Shown in pieces: positions 38,149-51,312 of a DNA stretch of 64,000 nt; the stretch's first letter is position 1, and every line of letters starts with the position of its first letter. Where the stretch lies: the NCBI GenBank assembly GCA_977017575.1, contig CDRNVI010000161.1:1-64000 (forward strand), read 5' to 3'. The notes below the pieces were generated by a model. That model was given only the letters and a program-made list of their open reading frames with translations, was not told where the DNA came from and did not search any database. A program made the translations under genes and the position numbers. The DNA comes from Paramoeba atlantica (taxonomy: Eukaryota > Discosea).

Positions 38149-41100
38149 AATGGTAATTGGACTGAAGCCAGACAAGAGTACCAGAAGAGTAGATGCAATG
38201 GGACAAATTGTACAAAGAAAGTTCGAACCTATTGCTCCTGTGATCAAACACTCATTTTTTGTTCAGGTTGCTTTGCTGACCATATGAGCAGGCACATGAC
38301 TGAGGACTAATTAGTCCTTTTGAAAAATGATGTTTTTTTTTTTTGGTGACTCAATTTTTTTTTTCAAAAAACAATATTTGGACAAATATTTCTTGATATT
38401 CTTGTTTAAAAGATCTTTATTAAAAAGTTTATCAAAAAAAATCTCCCCTCCACCCACCAGTGGCTTCAAAAAAAGAGTCAAAAATAGGAGCCTAATTAGT
38501 CTTTTGGCCTGGAAGGAACCCGATTTTCTGGAGAGTTTAACAATTTTATTTGTTTTTTTTCTGGTTTTTCTGGTTTTTTCTTTTTTTCTGGTTTTTCCTT
38601 TTCTTTTGGAAGATGGTGAAACATTTCTCCCAGAGTCTCACAGTTTTTGTGCTGTGTGGTTCACATATCTCAGATCAATCTTTTTCTTTGGTACAAAAAG
38701 GGTGGAGATGCTGCTGTTGGTGAAGTCTCCTCTTTGTCCTGTTCCTTTGCATACTTCTTGAGTACTTTCTCTGGCCTTCTTTTCCATTGTTTATCCCTCT
38801 TGATTATCCTTGGTTTTGGTCTCTTCCCTTTTTGGAGTAGAGTTTCTCAAGCCAACTCCAAAACCCCCCCCCTTATTTATTTTGATCTCAATCTTCCATC
38901 TTCTTTTCTTTCTGATTGCAATCTGAACCAATTGGGCCAATTCAACATTCAAATAGGTTCTTGGCTGCTTCCTCTTAACTGCCCAAAAGGTGGCTTGACA
39001 AAAGGTCTCAATATCTAGACCCCCCCTTGCATCCCCTGAGGATCTCAGTGACCCTTATCAAGGGGGGAAATATTCATCCTTTTGGCCAACTGAGCTGATT
39101 GGCATTACTAGTTTGCTCCTCTTGGGTTCATATTTCTTCATCACTTTCTTTGAAATCTCCTTGAACCTCCTCATTTGATAACATCCACCTCTCAAGATCC
39201 TTGAATTTCCTAAAGTTGGTGTTAGAGAATCATTTTCTTCTGTTCTTGTTGATAGGATTGAAGATTTCTCCTAAATCAAATTTCACTTTCTCATCCTTTC
39301 CATTCTCATGTGTCTCTCTCTCTCTTTTATTTCTTTCTCAAGTCCTAAATTCTCTTTCTCCATTTCCCCCTATTCCCCTCATTAATTCCACAAGCTGGTC
39401 TTCCACACCATGCTTGCATGAATTTGATCATGGTGACTACAATGATGAGGTACAAGAGTGCTTTTTATGTGCAGAAAGTGCTTAGATTCTTTGATCAAGG
39501 ATATCTTTTGAGATATTGCATTCCTTCTGATGATGTGTGCGCTTTTTGTCCATCTCCTGTGCACCCCATTTTGCCCCTCATCCACTCTTGTCTTACCCCT
39601 TCCTTCTTCTTTGCCTTCTTCTCCTCTGGTTTTTAATTTACTTTAAAGATGTCAGATCATGCAAGATGAACTTGTGGACACAGGATTGGAAATTCAAAAT
39701 TGATTATTCTTTGCTTCTATTTTTGATTCTGGTAATATTCCATTCAAGAGAAGATTTCTCATTTGTTTACAAAATGAATCAACCATTTGTTCAATTCAGG
39801 TCTATTGGTTTGTCTCCTCTCCAATATCTCTGCTTGTCCTTACCCCTCTCCTTAGGAGTTTGTTCATCAGTTATTCAAACTAAGTCTTGCTCAGATAAAG
39901 CATTAATCTTTTGGGTGACTCTTTTGTGCCCTACATTTGGTTTTGGCATGGGTGTGTGCACTCAAAACAAGTTGACCCATGCAACACCTCAGGCCCAAAA
40001 TGATGACTGTTTGTTGAGGGAGCAAGTTGACTCATGTTTTCTGATGACTCTTGTCTGGTTTGAGCAGGGGATCAAAGTTTCAAAATAAATCTCTTTCCAG
40101 ATCTCCAATGATGAGAGTGAAACTGTCATCTTGCTCATGATGAACAGTAACAGTTGAATCATTTTTGTTTGTCTAATTTTCTTTTGAGTTCATCAAGGTC
40201 CTTACAATTCTCAATCATTTCATTGAGTTGTGTCAGCATTTGCTTCTTTGCTGCTTGGAGGTCGATTTCCTCTTCTCTTTTCCTTTTGGGTGGTGGAGGG
40301 GTTTGATCAGATTGAGCAAACCACTGGACCAGGTTCATGCAATTACTTGAGAACATTTCAAAAGCTATATGTTGCCATAAGTTGAGATGAGGGAGGACCA
40401 AGTCTTGTGTCCCTGGCCAATTCTTTTCACTTTTAAAAGTTTTCCAATGTTCAGCCAAAGACATTGAAGATTACTGTGATCAGTGTTTTCTTCATAAGCT
40501 TACATCAGGTTGCATTGACCCAAACAATGAAGAAGAAGAAGAAGAAGAACTTGAATCAGAGTTTCTTCAAACAATCAGTGTCAAGTCAAGATCACTGAGA
40601 ATACATCCAGGAATGAGAGTCTCTGGTGAAAGAGTTTCTGTTTGGCCTTTTCTTTCAAATCAAACAATCCAATCATCAAAAGAATAATAAACACACACTT
40701 TTTTTTCTTTTTCTTTTTCTTTTTTGTTCCATTTCTTCAACCTTCACCATCTTCATTCAACCAAAAAACAAACAAATCAGAAAAGAGACCACAAGAGTGA
40801 ACATATGGATATAACATTAGATTTTTTTTGAAGGCTCAAAAGGAATATTTGAAGTCACTTCAATCCTAAAAACACTATGATTGCAAGTGCAGCTTAAGCC
40901 CACTCTTATGTAAAGCATTAAACCAACAGTTTTCACTCCAAAACCTGATGGAGGTTGAAACTTGAACAAGCCCATTTCAGGAATTTTAAGAGGATGGAAC
41001 TTTCCTTTGATAATTTCAAGAAAAAATATCACTCTAGTCTCCCCTCAACCAATTATATGATGTTCATTTCCAAAAAAATATGGTTTCTTTCTGAATAAAC

Positions 41101-41200
41101 ATTCAACTAGAAGTCAATTTGTAGAACCACACCACTATACACTCATTCAGACAGACCTGACAGATCTGTTAACTTGGAGCAAAGATGGTCTTTATTTTTT
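38149..41200. other. CpG-poor spacer without recognised genes
   Basis: AT- and T-rich sequence with fragments of open frames. A minus-strand stretch at 40159-40464 would encode a Trp-containing segment, a KRKREEE basic patch and a C-terminal coil (LTQLNEMIENCKDLDELKRKL), possibly the end of a DNA-binding transposon protein, but I do not recognise it. CpG dinucleotides are almost absent. Confidence 0.4.
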
Positions 41201-41221
41201 TGTTAAAAGCAACATGTAATC

Positions 41222-43646
41222 ATGGATGGGGTGATCTCTCATGATGATAATGTGGTTAAAAAAGCAATTAAGGATTTTTGGGAGGGTCTTCTCAGCACAG
41301 AAAGACCATATAACAAAGATTCTCTTGATGAACTGATTGCTGACCACCAACCTCATTTCCTCCCAGTTGAGAAACATAATGTGGACAGGAAGAAAGTCAA
41401 TAAACTACTTCAGAGAACCAACAACACCAGCACAGGACCTGATGGTATTCCCTTCTCTTTGTATAAGGCAACACAAGAGAAGTACTTTGATATGTGGGTA
41501 AAACTAATTCAACAAGCAGGTGAGGTTATGGATTTTCAGGAGATCAATTGATGAAGCAGTAAAATCAGTATATGACTCTTTTTACAAAGCTTTGGCAGAG
41601 GGGAAAGATGTGACTCTCCTCCAAACAGACTTTTGCAAGGCATATGATTATGTGAATTGTGATGCACTCCTTTATATTCTCAAAGGTTTGAACACCCCCC
41701 TCAAGCAATCTATGTTGTTGAGAAAGTCCTTTGTGAATATGTAACCTGGCTGCCAAATATTGGTGGATCTAAGAGGGCAGGCACCAAAGAATCAATTCAA
41801 AGATGGACAGGAGTTAGACAAGGATGCTCAATCTCCCCTCTATTGTTTGTGATTGTGTTTGACATCTTCCTTGTGAGTTTGAAGAAGAAACACAACCCCC
41901 AAGATCTGCCAGGCTTTATGGATGATTTGAGGATGGTGCTTTAGTGAGCTGAAACCATCAATTCTCTCACTCCAACCTTTAAGAAATATGAAGAAGTGAC
42001 TGGAGCTAAACTGAACTTTAATAAGTGCTTTGACCTCTCAACTGAGTCTTACAAACCAGTAGGCCCCTGGTCTGAGATGGCAAGACCCAATTACTGTGGT
42101 GATGAAACTGGAAGTGAGATTGAGTAAATGGTTATTTCCTCTCAAAGATTGGAAAAAGGTGGTTGTGCACAGGGTGCTAGTTTAGCCCCAGGGGAATTCA
42201 GTGAAAGATGAAGCTCAAAAAGGAGAAGAATTATGAACTTGTAGAGTTCAGATATTAGCTGAAGAAGAGAAAGAGAAAGAAACTCACTTGGGAGTTTTAG
42301 AATAAAAAAAGTGCTTGAAGACCATTCTTGAGTCCATTGTTTTCTGTGTGTCAGAGTGACTGTGTGTTTGGTGTGGAGTCAGGAGGTCATTCACTGTGGT
42401 CTAAAAGATGAAGAAAGTTGAAACAGCAATTAAAAAGAGAGGTGGGAATTTTTGCTCAAGAGTGAAGATGGTCAATACCTATCTAACTCCATGTATGGAA
42501 TACTTAGTGAGATTCAAGTTGATCCTAAAATCTGTCACCTCTTTGATGTGGAAATCCATCTGCTTAGCCCTGGGTGCCATGCCAACACTAAAACCTCTGT
42601 TCTTACTTTATGCTATCCCCTTTGGACTCAAATCCTCAACTACACCACTCCATTGTTTTTAATTAGGCTCTTTTCACCTCTTGTCCACCAATAAGGAGTG
42701 ACTATCAGAGTCCTCTCTCCATTGGAGCTATGCAGAAGGATGCTTTCATTGCAGCCCAAAGCCTTTCTTCCAAAGTTGTGTTTGGCCAGGCCACTTGTGT
42801 TGTATATACCAATATGTCTCAAATAATTTCAATTGAAATCAAAGACTTGTATGTGGGGGAAGGAAGAGCTGAGTGTGTGGTGTACAACTTGACTCATGCA
42901 ATTAGACCTCAGCTCAAGAGGAATTTACTTAAATTTCTAATAAAAGAGCTATCTACAAGAAACAAGTTGTCTCACTTCTCAAACTAAGATTCAAGTTGTT
43001 GCTTAGCTGCCACTGAGAAAAGGAGTTATGATTTCATCTATTGGAAAAATGTTCTGTGGCTGAGGGTCTTCTTTAAGCAAGGGGAAGGAAATGTATTTTG
43101 CTGAAAGTACTCAACTGGCAAGAAACTAAGAGTGTGTGGCCTTGTCTCAAAGTATCTTACCAGGCAAGAAACCTCTGTGGTGAGTGCTGCCCTGCTGAGT
43201 TTGTAGCTCACAGTGTGTGCAAAAGGAACTAAATCAGCCTAATATACTAAAAAAATTTTTAGAAAAATCTTAAGAAAGAATAAAATCCTCCTTTGGCCTC
43301 TAAGGACTCAAACCAAGAAAGAATTAAAGAAAAGAAAAGTTTTAAATTCAAAGGTTTTTTAATGTTTTATAATGGTTCAGGACATACAAACCCTCATTTA
43401 GAGGGTGTAGGTTTTGCAGTTTTCAGGAAAGAAAGAGAGATATGTGGTGGGTTTGAAACCATTTCTTTTGGTTTTAACAATATTGGTGAATTTACAGGCT
43501 GTTTGAGAGGGATACAAAATGTTAAATCAATGATAAAAGAGATTATGATTGTTGAAGATTGTATAATTCTTACCAAGATAATGTTCAAAACCCATACTAG
43601 AAAAAATTATACTTTAAATGAATTACTTTGTGAAATTACAAGTTAA
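41222..43646 (+). pseudogene. Second non-LTR retrotransposon relic with RNase H
   Basis: Fragments in order: a pre-RT segment with TSTGPDGIPFSLYKATQEKY (near 41430), RRSIDEAVKSVYDSF and LLQTDFCKAYDYVN (motif A, near 41625), GVRQGCSISPLLFVIVFDIF (motif B, near 41811), GFMDDLRMVL (motif C, near 41915), a C-terminal segment with VNTYLTPCMEYLV (near 42470), and an RNase H domain from about 43341. In the RNase H part FYNGSGHTNP has Asn where the first catalytic Asp is expected; NNIGEF and VEDC keep Glu and a later Asp. About 100 residues between the first two fragments are missing. Stops and frameshifts throughout. This resembles LINEs of the L1/Tad-like assemblage and is unrelated to the RLE element. 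Confidence 0.75.
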
Positions 43647-44856
43647 GGCTTGAAGGTTTGTAACACTATAAGTAAAACAACTATTTAAGATAAGAAAAGC
43701 TTTGGTATTATCTTTGAACTCTAAAAATCAACATCTTATAATCACTTTTAGAACAAAAATTTTATCAATTCAATAAGAAAATAACTTATTATTGATATTT
43801 GGTGATGAAAATGATATTACATAACACCACTCATTCACTGAGAGATTATACATTACCTCTAAGTTTGAAACAAAGGATATTGTTTTGATAATTGTAAAAA
43901 TTGAAAGATTCCATCCAATAATACCAACTATGAGCATTAAAGTGATATAGAATTCATTTCAAGAGGAACAATATCTATGAGAGCAATTATGTATTAAAAC
44001 AACTTTGAGTTTTTTAGTATCTTTTTTGTAATTAAAATCAGTTTCATTAATATTCATGATCAATTGAAAGTGAGCAGCATCAATCTTTTCTTGCAATTCT
44101 TTTACATTTTGTTTCAGCTTTTCTTCAAACAAACTGCATCTCTCTGCCTCAAGTGGCTCTAAATCAATAAGAAAAAGTTGTTTTTCACTCTAAACAAAGA
44201 AATAAATCCAAGTGAAAAAGATTGCTTTTAAGAAAGTGGTATTAATCCAATCTTTGAGGGTGGTTTGGATCAATGAAACTTGGTTTCCATTACATTTTTA
44301 CATATATTTAACAATTTTATCAATTTGAAAAGGTTCAATCTTTGTAAAGTGTTTTCACATCTTTGATTTCACTCTAAAAAGCAGGTTACCCCAGGTTTTG
44401 GAAAGTTTTCTGTTTTGTTGTTAGTCAATTTGAAAAAAACAACTCACATTTGTAAAAGTTATTATTTATTCTTTTTCATTTGGACTATTAAGAATTAATT
44501 TTTTATAAAAACAATAATATTACTTTATTAAAGTTTAACAAAGAGTTAACTTTTCTTATTCAAAGGTTTTAGAAAAAAAAATGTATTCATGAACTAGAAG
44601 TTTTAAATTTTACAATGAAATTACTTCAACAAGAAGAGCAAAAGATTTTTTTTTTTTTATAAAAGAAGATAATAGATTCTTGTATATGAGTTTAGGTGAA
44701 ATGAAGCAATTAAACAAAAACCAACAAAAACAAACAAAAAACTAAAATCAATTTCAGAAACAAAATTAATTTTCTTTATTTGGCTAAAAAAAAAATATTT
44801 TTCTCAATTTGATTTTTATATTTTTGAAAAAAATAAGATTTTAAATATTCAAAAAA
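43647..44856. other. AT-rich spacer, nothing recognised
   Basis: About 1.2 kb of AT-rich sequence with essentially no CpG, no open frames of interest and no repeats beyond A/T tracts, leading into the satellite. Confidence 0.6.
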
Positions 44857-45895
44857 GAGAATCAGAAAATAAATTAAGAAATTACATTCAATATGGAGAC
44901 ATAATTAAGAAATTGAAATTACAAAAAATTAATATAAAAAAAAGAAAATAAAAAATAAATCAAATACATCAATTCAAAACAATTAAGAAATTTGATTGAA
45001 TCAACTTAAAAAATATCATAGATCTGAAATATAAATTCTAAAAATATCAGAGAATCAGAAAATAAATTAAGGAATTGCATTCAATATGGAGACATAATTA
45101 AGAAATTGAAATTACAAAAAAATAATATGAAAAAAATGAAATAAAAAATAAATCAAATACATCAATTCAAAACAATTAAGAAATTTTATTGAACCAACTT
45201 AAAAAATATCACAGATCTGAAATATAAGTTCTAAAAATATCAGAGAATCAGAAAATAAATTAAGAAATTACATTCAATATGAAGACATAATTAAGAAATT
45301 GAAATTACAAAAAATTAATATAAAAAAAAGAAAATAAAAAATAAATCAAATACATCAATTCAAAACAATTAAGAAATTTGATTGAATCAACTTAAAAAAT
45401 ATCATAGATCTGAAATATAAATTCTAAAAATATCAGAGAATCAGAAAATAAATTAAGGAATTGCATTCAATATGGAGACATAATTAAGAAATTGAAATTA
45501 CAAAAAAATAATATGAAAAAAATGAAATAAAAAATAAATCAAATACATCAATTCAAAACAATTAAGAAATTTTATTGAACCAACTTAAAAAATATCATAG
45601 ATCTGAAAAATAAGTTCTAAAAATATCAGAGAATCAGAAAATAAATTAAAGAATTGCATTCAATATAGAAACATAATTAAGAAATTGAAATTACAAAAAA
45701 TTAATGTAAAAAAAAGAAAATAAAAAATAAATCAAATACATCAATTCAAAACAATTAAGAAATTTGATTGAACCAACTTAAAAAATATTTTTAAAATAAA
45801 AAATAAATTTAAAAAATATTACAAAATCAGAAAATAAATTAAAACATTTTATTCAATATAGAAATATAATTAAGAAATTGAAATTACAAAAAAAT
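44857..45895. repeat. 193-bp satellite, spacer B, dimeric organisation
   Basis: Units begin at 44922, 45115, 45308, 45501 and 45694. Two types alternate: one with AAAAAATTAATATAAAAAAA, the other with AAAAAAATAATATGAAAAAA, giving a 386-bp dimer repeat. Same monomer as 1-1160 but less homogeneous; the final unit is diverged. Confidence 0.93.
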
Positions 45896-48480
45896 AATAT
45901 AAAAAAAATTACTTTTAATCATTTCTTATTGATTCTCTATTTCAAATATCCAAGTAAAAGAGGGCAAACAACTCCACACAAACATTTCATAATGATGTAA
46001 GTTTTGATAACAGACCAAACTATTGTATGAATAAACTAAAAACTGATTTGAGTAGAGAGGTGTGAGGTAGTGAATAAAATTATATTGTACTGCTCAAATA
46101 GAATGCTTATACTTGTTTAATAAAGTTGATGCAAGTTTTTCAAGTTGATACAGGAAGTGTGAAAAAGAGTGAATATTTTTTACTCTTGTTGGAGCCTTCA
46201 TTGATAAGTCAGATTTACCACCACAATCAAAACTACCATTATCAATAACTTATTCAACTCAAAAAGACAGATTTTTGATTAGTGCCTTTCAAAAAGCTTC
46301 TTTAACAAGATCACATTTATAGGCATGGCAACCAAAAATCTGAAAGACTTTTCTAGCCATTTGATTCAATTCTTCAATTGCTGCTGCTAGGTTTGAAGGA
46401 GTATGATCCCCCATTACAGATCCAAAGGAAGAGAGGTTCAAAGAATCTAAAAAGGACTAGACTTCAGGGAATTTCTTTGCCAGATTTTGTAGACCATTTA
46501 AAAGAGAAAAATTATTCTTTGCAATTGACAAGGCATCATGATCAACTGCTTCTTGAATACTCAAATTAACATGCCCACCTTCACCCTGGATACCAACAGA
46601 AAGAAGATTTCATCTTTGTGATGAATTTCCATCATGAGAGAAAGTTGGGGATTTTAGTTCTTGGATCAGTAGTGCTTCTAATTTTAATTGAATGCTGTCT
46701 TCACAACAAATCTGTTGGATTGTGGTTGATGATGAAAGAGTAAGGTCTTTTTCTAAAAAAATTCAGAAAAATTCTCAAATTGCAGAAGAAATATTTCTCT
46801 GGACCATCTCAAAGGAAAAAAGAGAACAAATCAAATTGTGAACTTTTTGAGAAAATTGCAATCTACCAGCACCAAGTTCAAGAGTTCTTACCTGCTCTTT
46901 CATTTCTTCTTTTTCTTTTTCATTGTTCTCCTTGTCCTCTTTAGTTTTCTTTGCAAGAGCAAGGAGGTTATGAAATGAAATTTCCTTAGAAAGATCAATC
47001 AAATGATGAACTTTTATCAACAAAAAGATCAAGATTATTAAATGCTTTGATGTGTGGTGGGCAGCAAATAAAATAATCACAAGCAGGTTGGCTTTCCTTG
47101 TTTCAATCATGACCACTTCATAAACCACCAGAAAATTCCCCACCACTTCCACAAAAGCAGATTGCCCAACTTTATCAAAGAATTTGGGGGTCAATAAAGA
47201 AAAACAACCATTTTCATTCAAAACAAAATGTTCAACAACAATTCACAATTTTCAGTGTTTCAATCATTGGTTCCAGGAGGTGAGTCCTTCTCTAATAATT
47301 TTTCAATCTAAAGCCTTTTCTAATTGTCTTCACCATTTCTCCTCAAACAAGGAAGGAACAGCAATGAATGGTCCAGCATAAGTCATTGCTTTGTGGTTTG
47401 GTCCTTGACAATATTCACACTCAGCTTGCACTACTTTCAAGAATCACTTCTTTATGGGTTTCATGAGTCTTTTTTCAAAAAAAAAAAAGATCAGTTTCAA
47501 GAAGAGGGTCTTTGAATTCAAAATCCAAAAGAATTTTGGGGATTGAAAGAAATACCTGCCTTAATCAGAGTTGTACAACAATTTTTTTGAGCAATTTCAA
47601 GGGCCAGAACAATTCAACTCCAAAACAAAAGAACAAAAAAAGAAAAAAATCTTTGTCATGGCACTACCTGCACAACTTTGGGCATGTTTGCACTCTAGAA
47701 AGAGAGAAAGAGTGGTGGTGAGAAAGAGAGAAAGGAGAGACAAAAGAAAAACAAAGAATTCAAAAATCCCAAAAGAGAGAAGAAGAATGAAAGAGAAAGA
47801 AAAGAAAAACAAAAACAAAGTGAAAAAGACAAAAAGACAAAAAAAAAAAGGAGGGAAGGGAGGAAAGGAAAAAAAAAAAAGAGAGATTTCAAAAGAAAAA
47901 GAAAAAAAAAAAAGAGAAAAAAAAAAGACTTTTTCCCCCTTGAAAAACAACAAACAACAAACCACAAACCAACCACACCACCAATCACTTCCCACTTCAT
48001 TCGAATCAATACTCACTCTCCCCTCTTCCTCTCAAACCCCACCTTCAAAAGCTCTGCTCCCCACCCCTGATGTAACAACAGATTTTCAAGATTGCCATGG
48101 CCATGCCTCTCGATCTTGGGCACCCTCAAACCAGATAGCACAGAAAACTTTCGGTTCCCAAAACTTCACTTGGGCCAAGTGGAGAAAGAGTCACAGCCAA
48201 GAAGGAGAGCAAGAGAAAGAAAAAGAAGGAAAAAAAGAAGAGGTCAGAGAAAGAGAAAAGGAAGGAAAAAGACAAAGAGAACCCCAAAAAAGCGAGAGAG
48301 CAGGAGCAGAAACAATGAAGAAAGAGAGAAAAGAAAGGAAGAGAATGAAAAGAAAAAGAAAATAGAGGAGGAAAAAAAACAGAAAGGAAAAAGAATGGAA
48401 AAAAAGAGGAAGAAAGAGAAAAATCAGAAAAAGAAAAGAATGAAAGAAACAGAAAAGAAAGAGAAAAAGAACTAAATCGA
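45896..48480. other. Region between satellite and retroelement ORF, spacer B
   Basis: Homologue of 1161-3724. Purine-only low complexity from about 47620. No gene supported. Confidence 0.6.
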
Positions 48481-51312
48481 ATGGACAATCCTCAGGCCCA
48501 AAAGACAACTTCACATCCTCCAAAATTCCTTGGCAATTGCTTGTACCAAAGATGCAGAGGCCAACACCAAAAAGTAATAGTCTCCCGATGTGAGAAGTGC
48601 CTCCTTACATTCTGCTCCTTTTCCCACCACAGGAAGTCACAAACTCTCTGTCACCCTCTTCCTCCTCCCCCCCCCCAACCTCTCCCATCCCTAACCTCCC
48701 CTCCCTGCTCTCCCTCCAATCCCTCCTCCCACCCTCCCTCCCCAATTCCCTCCCACCCTCCCTCCCCACTCCCCTCCCCCACTCCCTATCCCTCTCTGCA
48801 TCTCAATTTTAATCCTGATCTCGATCCCTCCAGCACCCCTCCCCCTTCATGTAACAACCCTGAATGCAATGGTAAAGCAGAAGTTGGCTCCCACATCTCC
48901 TGTAACCACTGCCAAATGCATTATTGTTCAACACAATGCCACAACAGCACAGAAAACCATCCCATCACCCCTTTTCCTCCTCCCCCATCTCACCCCTCAC
49001 CTCACACACCTCTCCACCCTCCTTCCCATCCACCTCATTTGCCCCCCCCCCAAGCCCACCTCACCACCTCCCTTCCCACACCCCCTCTCACTCCCCTCTC
49101 ACTCCCCCTCCCCAACAACTTTCCCACCGCCCTTCTTCTCATGGCCCACCTTCTTTTCAACAAACTCCTCCCTCCCTCTCCCTTATCCTTGAACTCTTCG
49201 AAAATGGCTCCTATGAAGATATAGTCTTAACTGTCCCCCGCTTCAGAAACTTGGATCGCGCAAGAACAAGCTCCCTCCAAACATGCAGAGCTCGTGACCT
49301 CCTTGGACTTGGAATCAACCACTTCTTTGATGGCCAACACCATTCTCTCCTCAGATTTCAAAAATGCTCAACAAACAAAGCAAGATGAGATATCGTCCCC
49401 CTTCTCTTGAATCGCAAGTAGCACGGGGAGAATAGCCTTTCTCCTACAGTTCTGGCAACACTGGAAACCTGCACCACAGCCTCCCAAAATCTCGCTCACA
49501 AATGTCAAAGACAACTTCTTTTTCATCTGTGGGGATGGATCTGTTGCTACCAACCCAAATGGATGGTGCGTTGGAAGCTCATCACTCTGTGTCATTCGTG
49601 AGAACAAGGAAATTGTCCACTCTCTCATCCATTCTCCCAAGCCCTGAAAACCATATTAACTGGAGAAACCACGAGAACAACTCTTTGGCAGATAGGATCA
49701 CAAGTTTAGCAGTACACAGAGGATGCCCTGACAACACCTGGAGAATCACACCCATCCTCAACCCAGACCCACAACACATCCAACAACTCTTCTTCAATCA
49801 TGGGCGCTCTACAACCCTTCCTCATGGAAGCAAAGAAGAGGCTGCAATGAACTTCATCCTCTCTCTTGAAGGAGACTCCTTCTCAAAACACATCCCCCTC
49901 CGCTACATGGACTCAGTACCACTCTGCCTTCGTGATACAGTCATCAAAACTTTTTGTGCTGTATGACACCTCTTTCATAAGATACCCCAACTCCTGATCC
50001 TCCTCCCAAAATGGATCATTGGCTGCCTTAGAAGGAGTACTCGAGGAATGAAAGAAGTGAAATCTTGATGCACCATGGTGCGAAATTTTGAGTGGGAGAG
50101 ACTCCACAAAAAACTCGAGGGCAAGCTCAGCAAACTCAAGCAAAAGAGGAGGCAGAAGTCCACCAAGAAAACCAAGGCAGACCAGATTATTGAAGAGGTC
50201 AGAAAAGGACATCTCTCCAAAGCTGCAAGGAAGCTTCAATCCAAGAGTGGATTCAGGGATCTCTCAGTCCCAGAAAATCGTGAAACTGCGAAGAACCTCT
50301 ACCCAAGATCTGAGCAGGCGTGGACTCCACCAGATGGAGAAGAAATTCCTGACTGGAAACCAGCAATCCTTGAACAAGATGAGTTTCAGTCCTTTGACTC
50401 ACTTGATCTGGCCCTTCGGAGACTTCCAAAAGGCCGCACACCAGGGCTCTCAGGAATGTCTTATGAGTTTGTCACACTCCTATGCACAGACCGAGAACTC
50501 TGCTCAACCCTCAAAGAATTGACTGTCTTAATCACCAACCAAAAACTCAATGAAACCATACACAACATCATGGCAACCTCTCTCTTCATTCCTCTGGCAA
50601 AAGGGTCCAGCAAGGAGATCCCCTCGGGACAATTTTCTTTTGTCTGGGATTTCATGGAATCCTCAATCCAATCTTTCAGAAGGTTGATGCTCCACCGAAT
50701 GCACTTCTTCTTCTCCTCTTTGTCGATGATATATTTGTTTGTGGGAGCCCAGTTGCCATTGCAGAAATCACCACTCAGATCCAGAGTGTCCTCCCAAATG
50801 CCAACCTCAAACTTGGCACAGAAAGGGGCAAAATGGTCTGTTTCTCTCCCGAAGCGCCCAGGAGCAATGACCTCAAAAATCTTGGCATTGGGAAGGCGGA
50901 AGTAATCACAGTTCTAGGGTCACCCATCGGGCTGAACTCAAATTTCCAAGTGGCTTCACACCCTTGCTCAAGAATACCAACAAGCATCGCAAGACCACTG
51001 TTTAATAATGTTCTCCAACCCCCATGAAAGTCTTGAGCTTTTTGTTAAAACCATCACACCCAAACTAACATACATCTGTTGCACAACACCTCTCTCTTTA
51101 ACCCCTTTCCAAGACTTCATCAAGCAAACCACTACAACAAACATCAATTACCTCCTCAACCCCCTCCAAGTCCCCCACCTGCATCCAAACAAAGAACTCC
51201 ATCTCTCTCAAGTAGAAGCTGCAGGCCTTCCAAAGTCAAAAGGTGGTGGTGGCTTGAGCTACTCTCAGAACACCCACCAAGCAGCCTTCCTTGGCTCCTG
51301 GATCTCAGTCTA
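48481..51312 (+). pseudogene. RLE-type retrotransposon, truncated copy B, with twin Cys/His fingers
   Basis: Copy B keeps the N-terminal part that copy A has lost. ATG 48481 opens a finger with C20, C25, C37, C40, C45, H49/H50 and C57, then a Pro-rich linker (about residues 59-123), then a second finger with C124, C129, C141, C144, C149, C153 and H154. The CxxC-x4-C spacing resembles AN1-type (less well MYND-type) zinc fingers. Two frame changes follow (near 49200 and 49400), a TGA at 49964 shared with copy A, and the pre-RT region from 50075. A 367-bp deletion (joining at about 50605) removes RT motif A and shifts the frame before FVDD (50719-50730). Sequence stops at 51312, where it joins the purine block, so the endonuclease half is missing. 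Confidence 0.8.
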
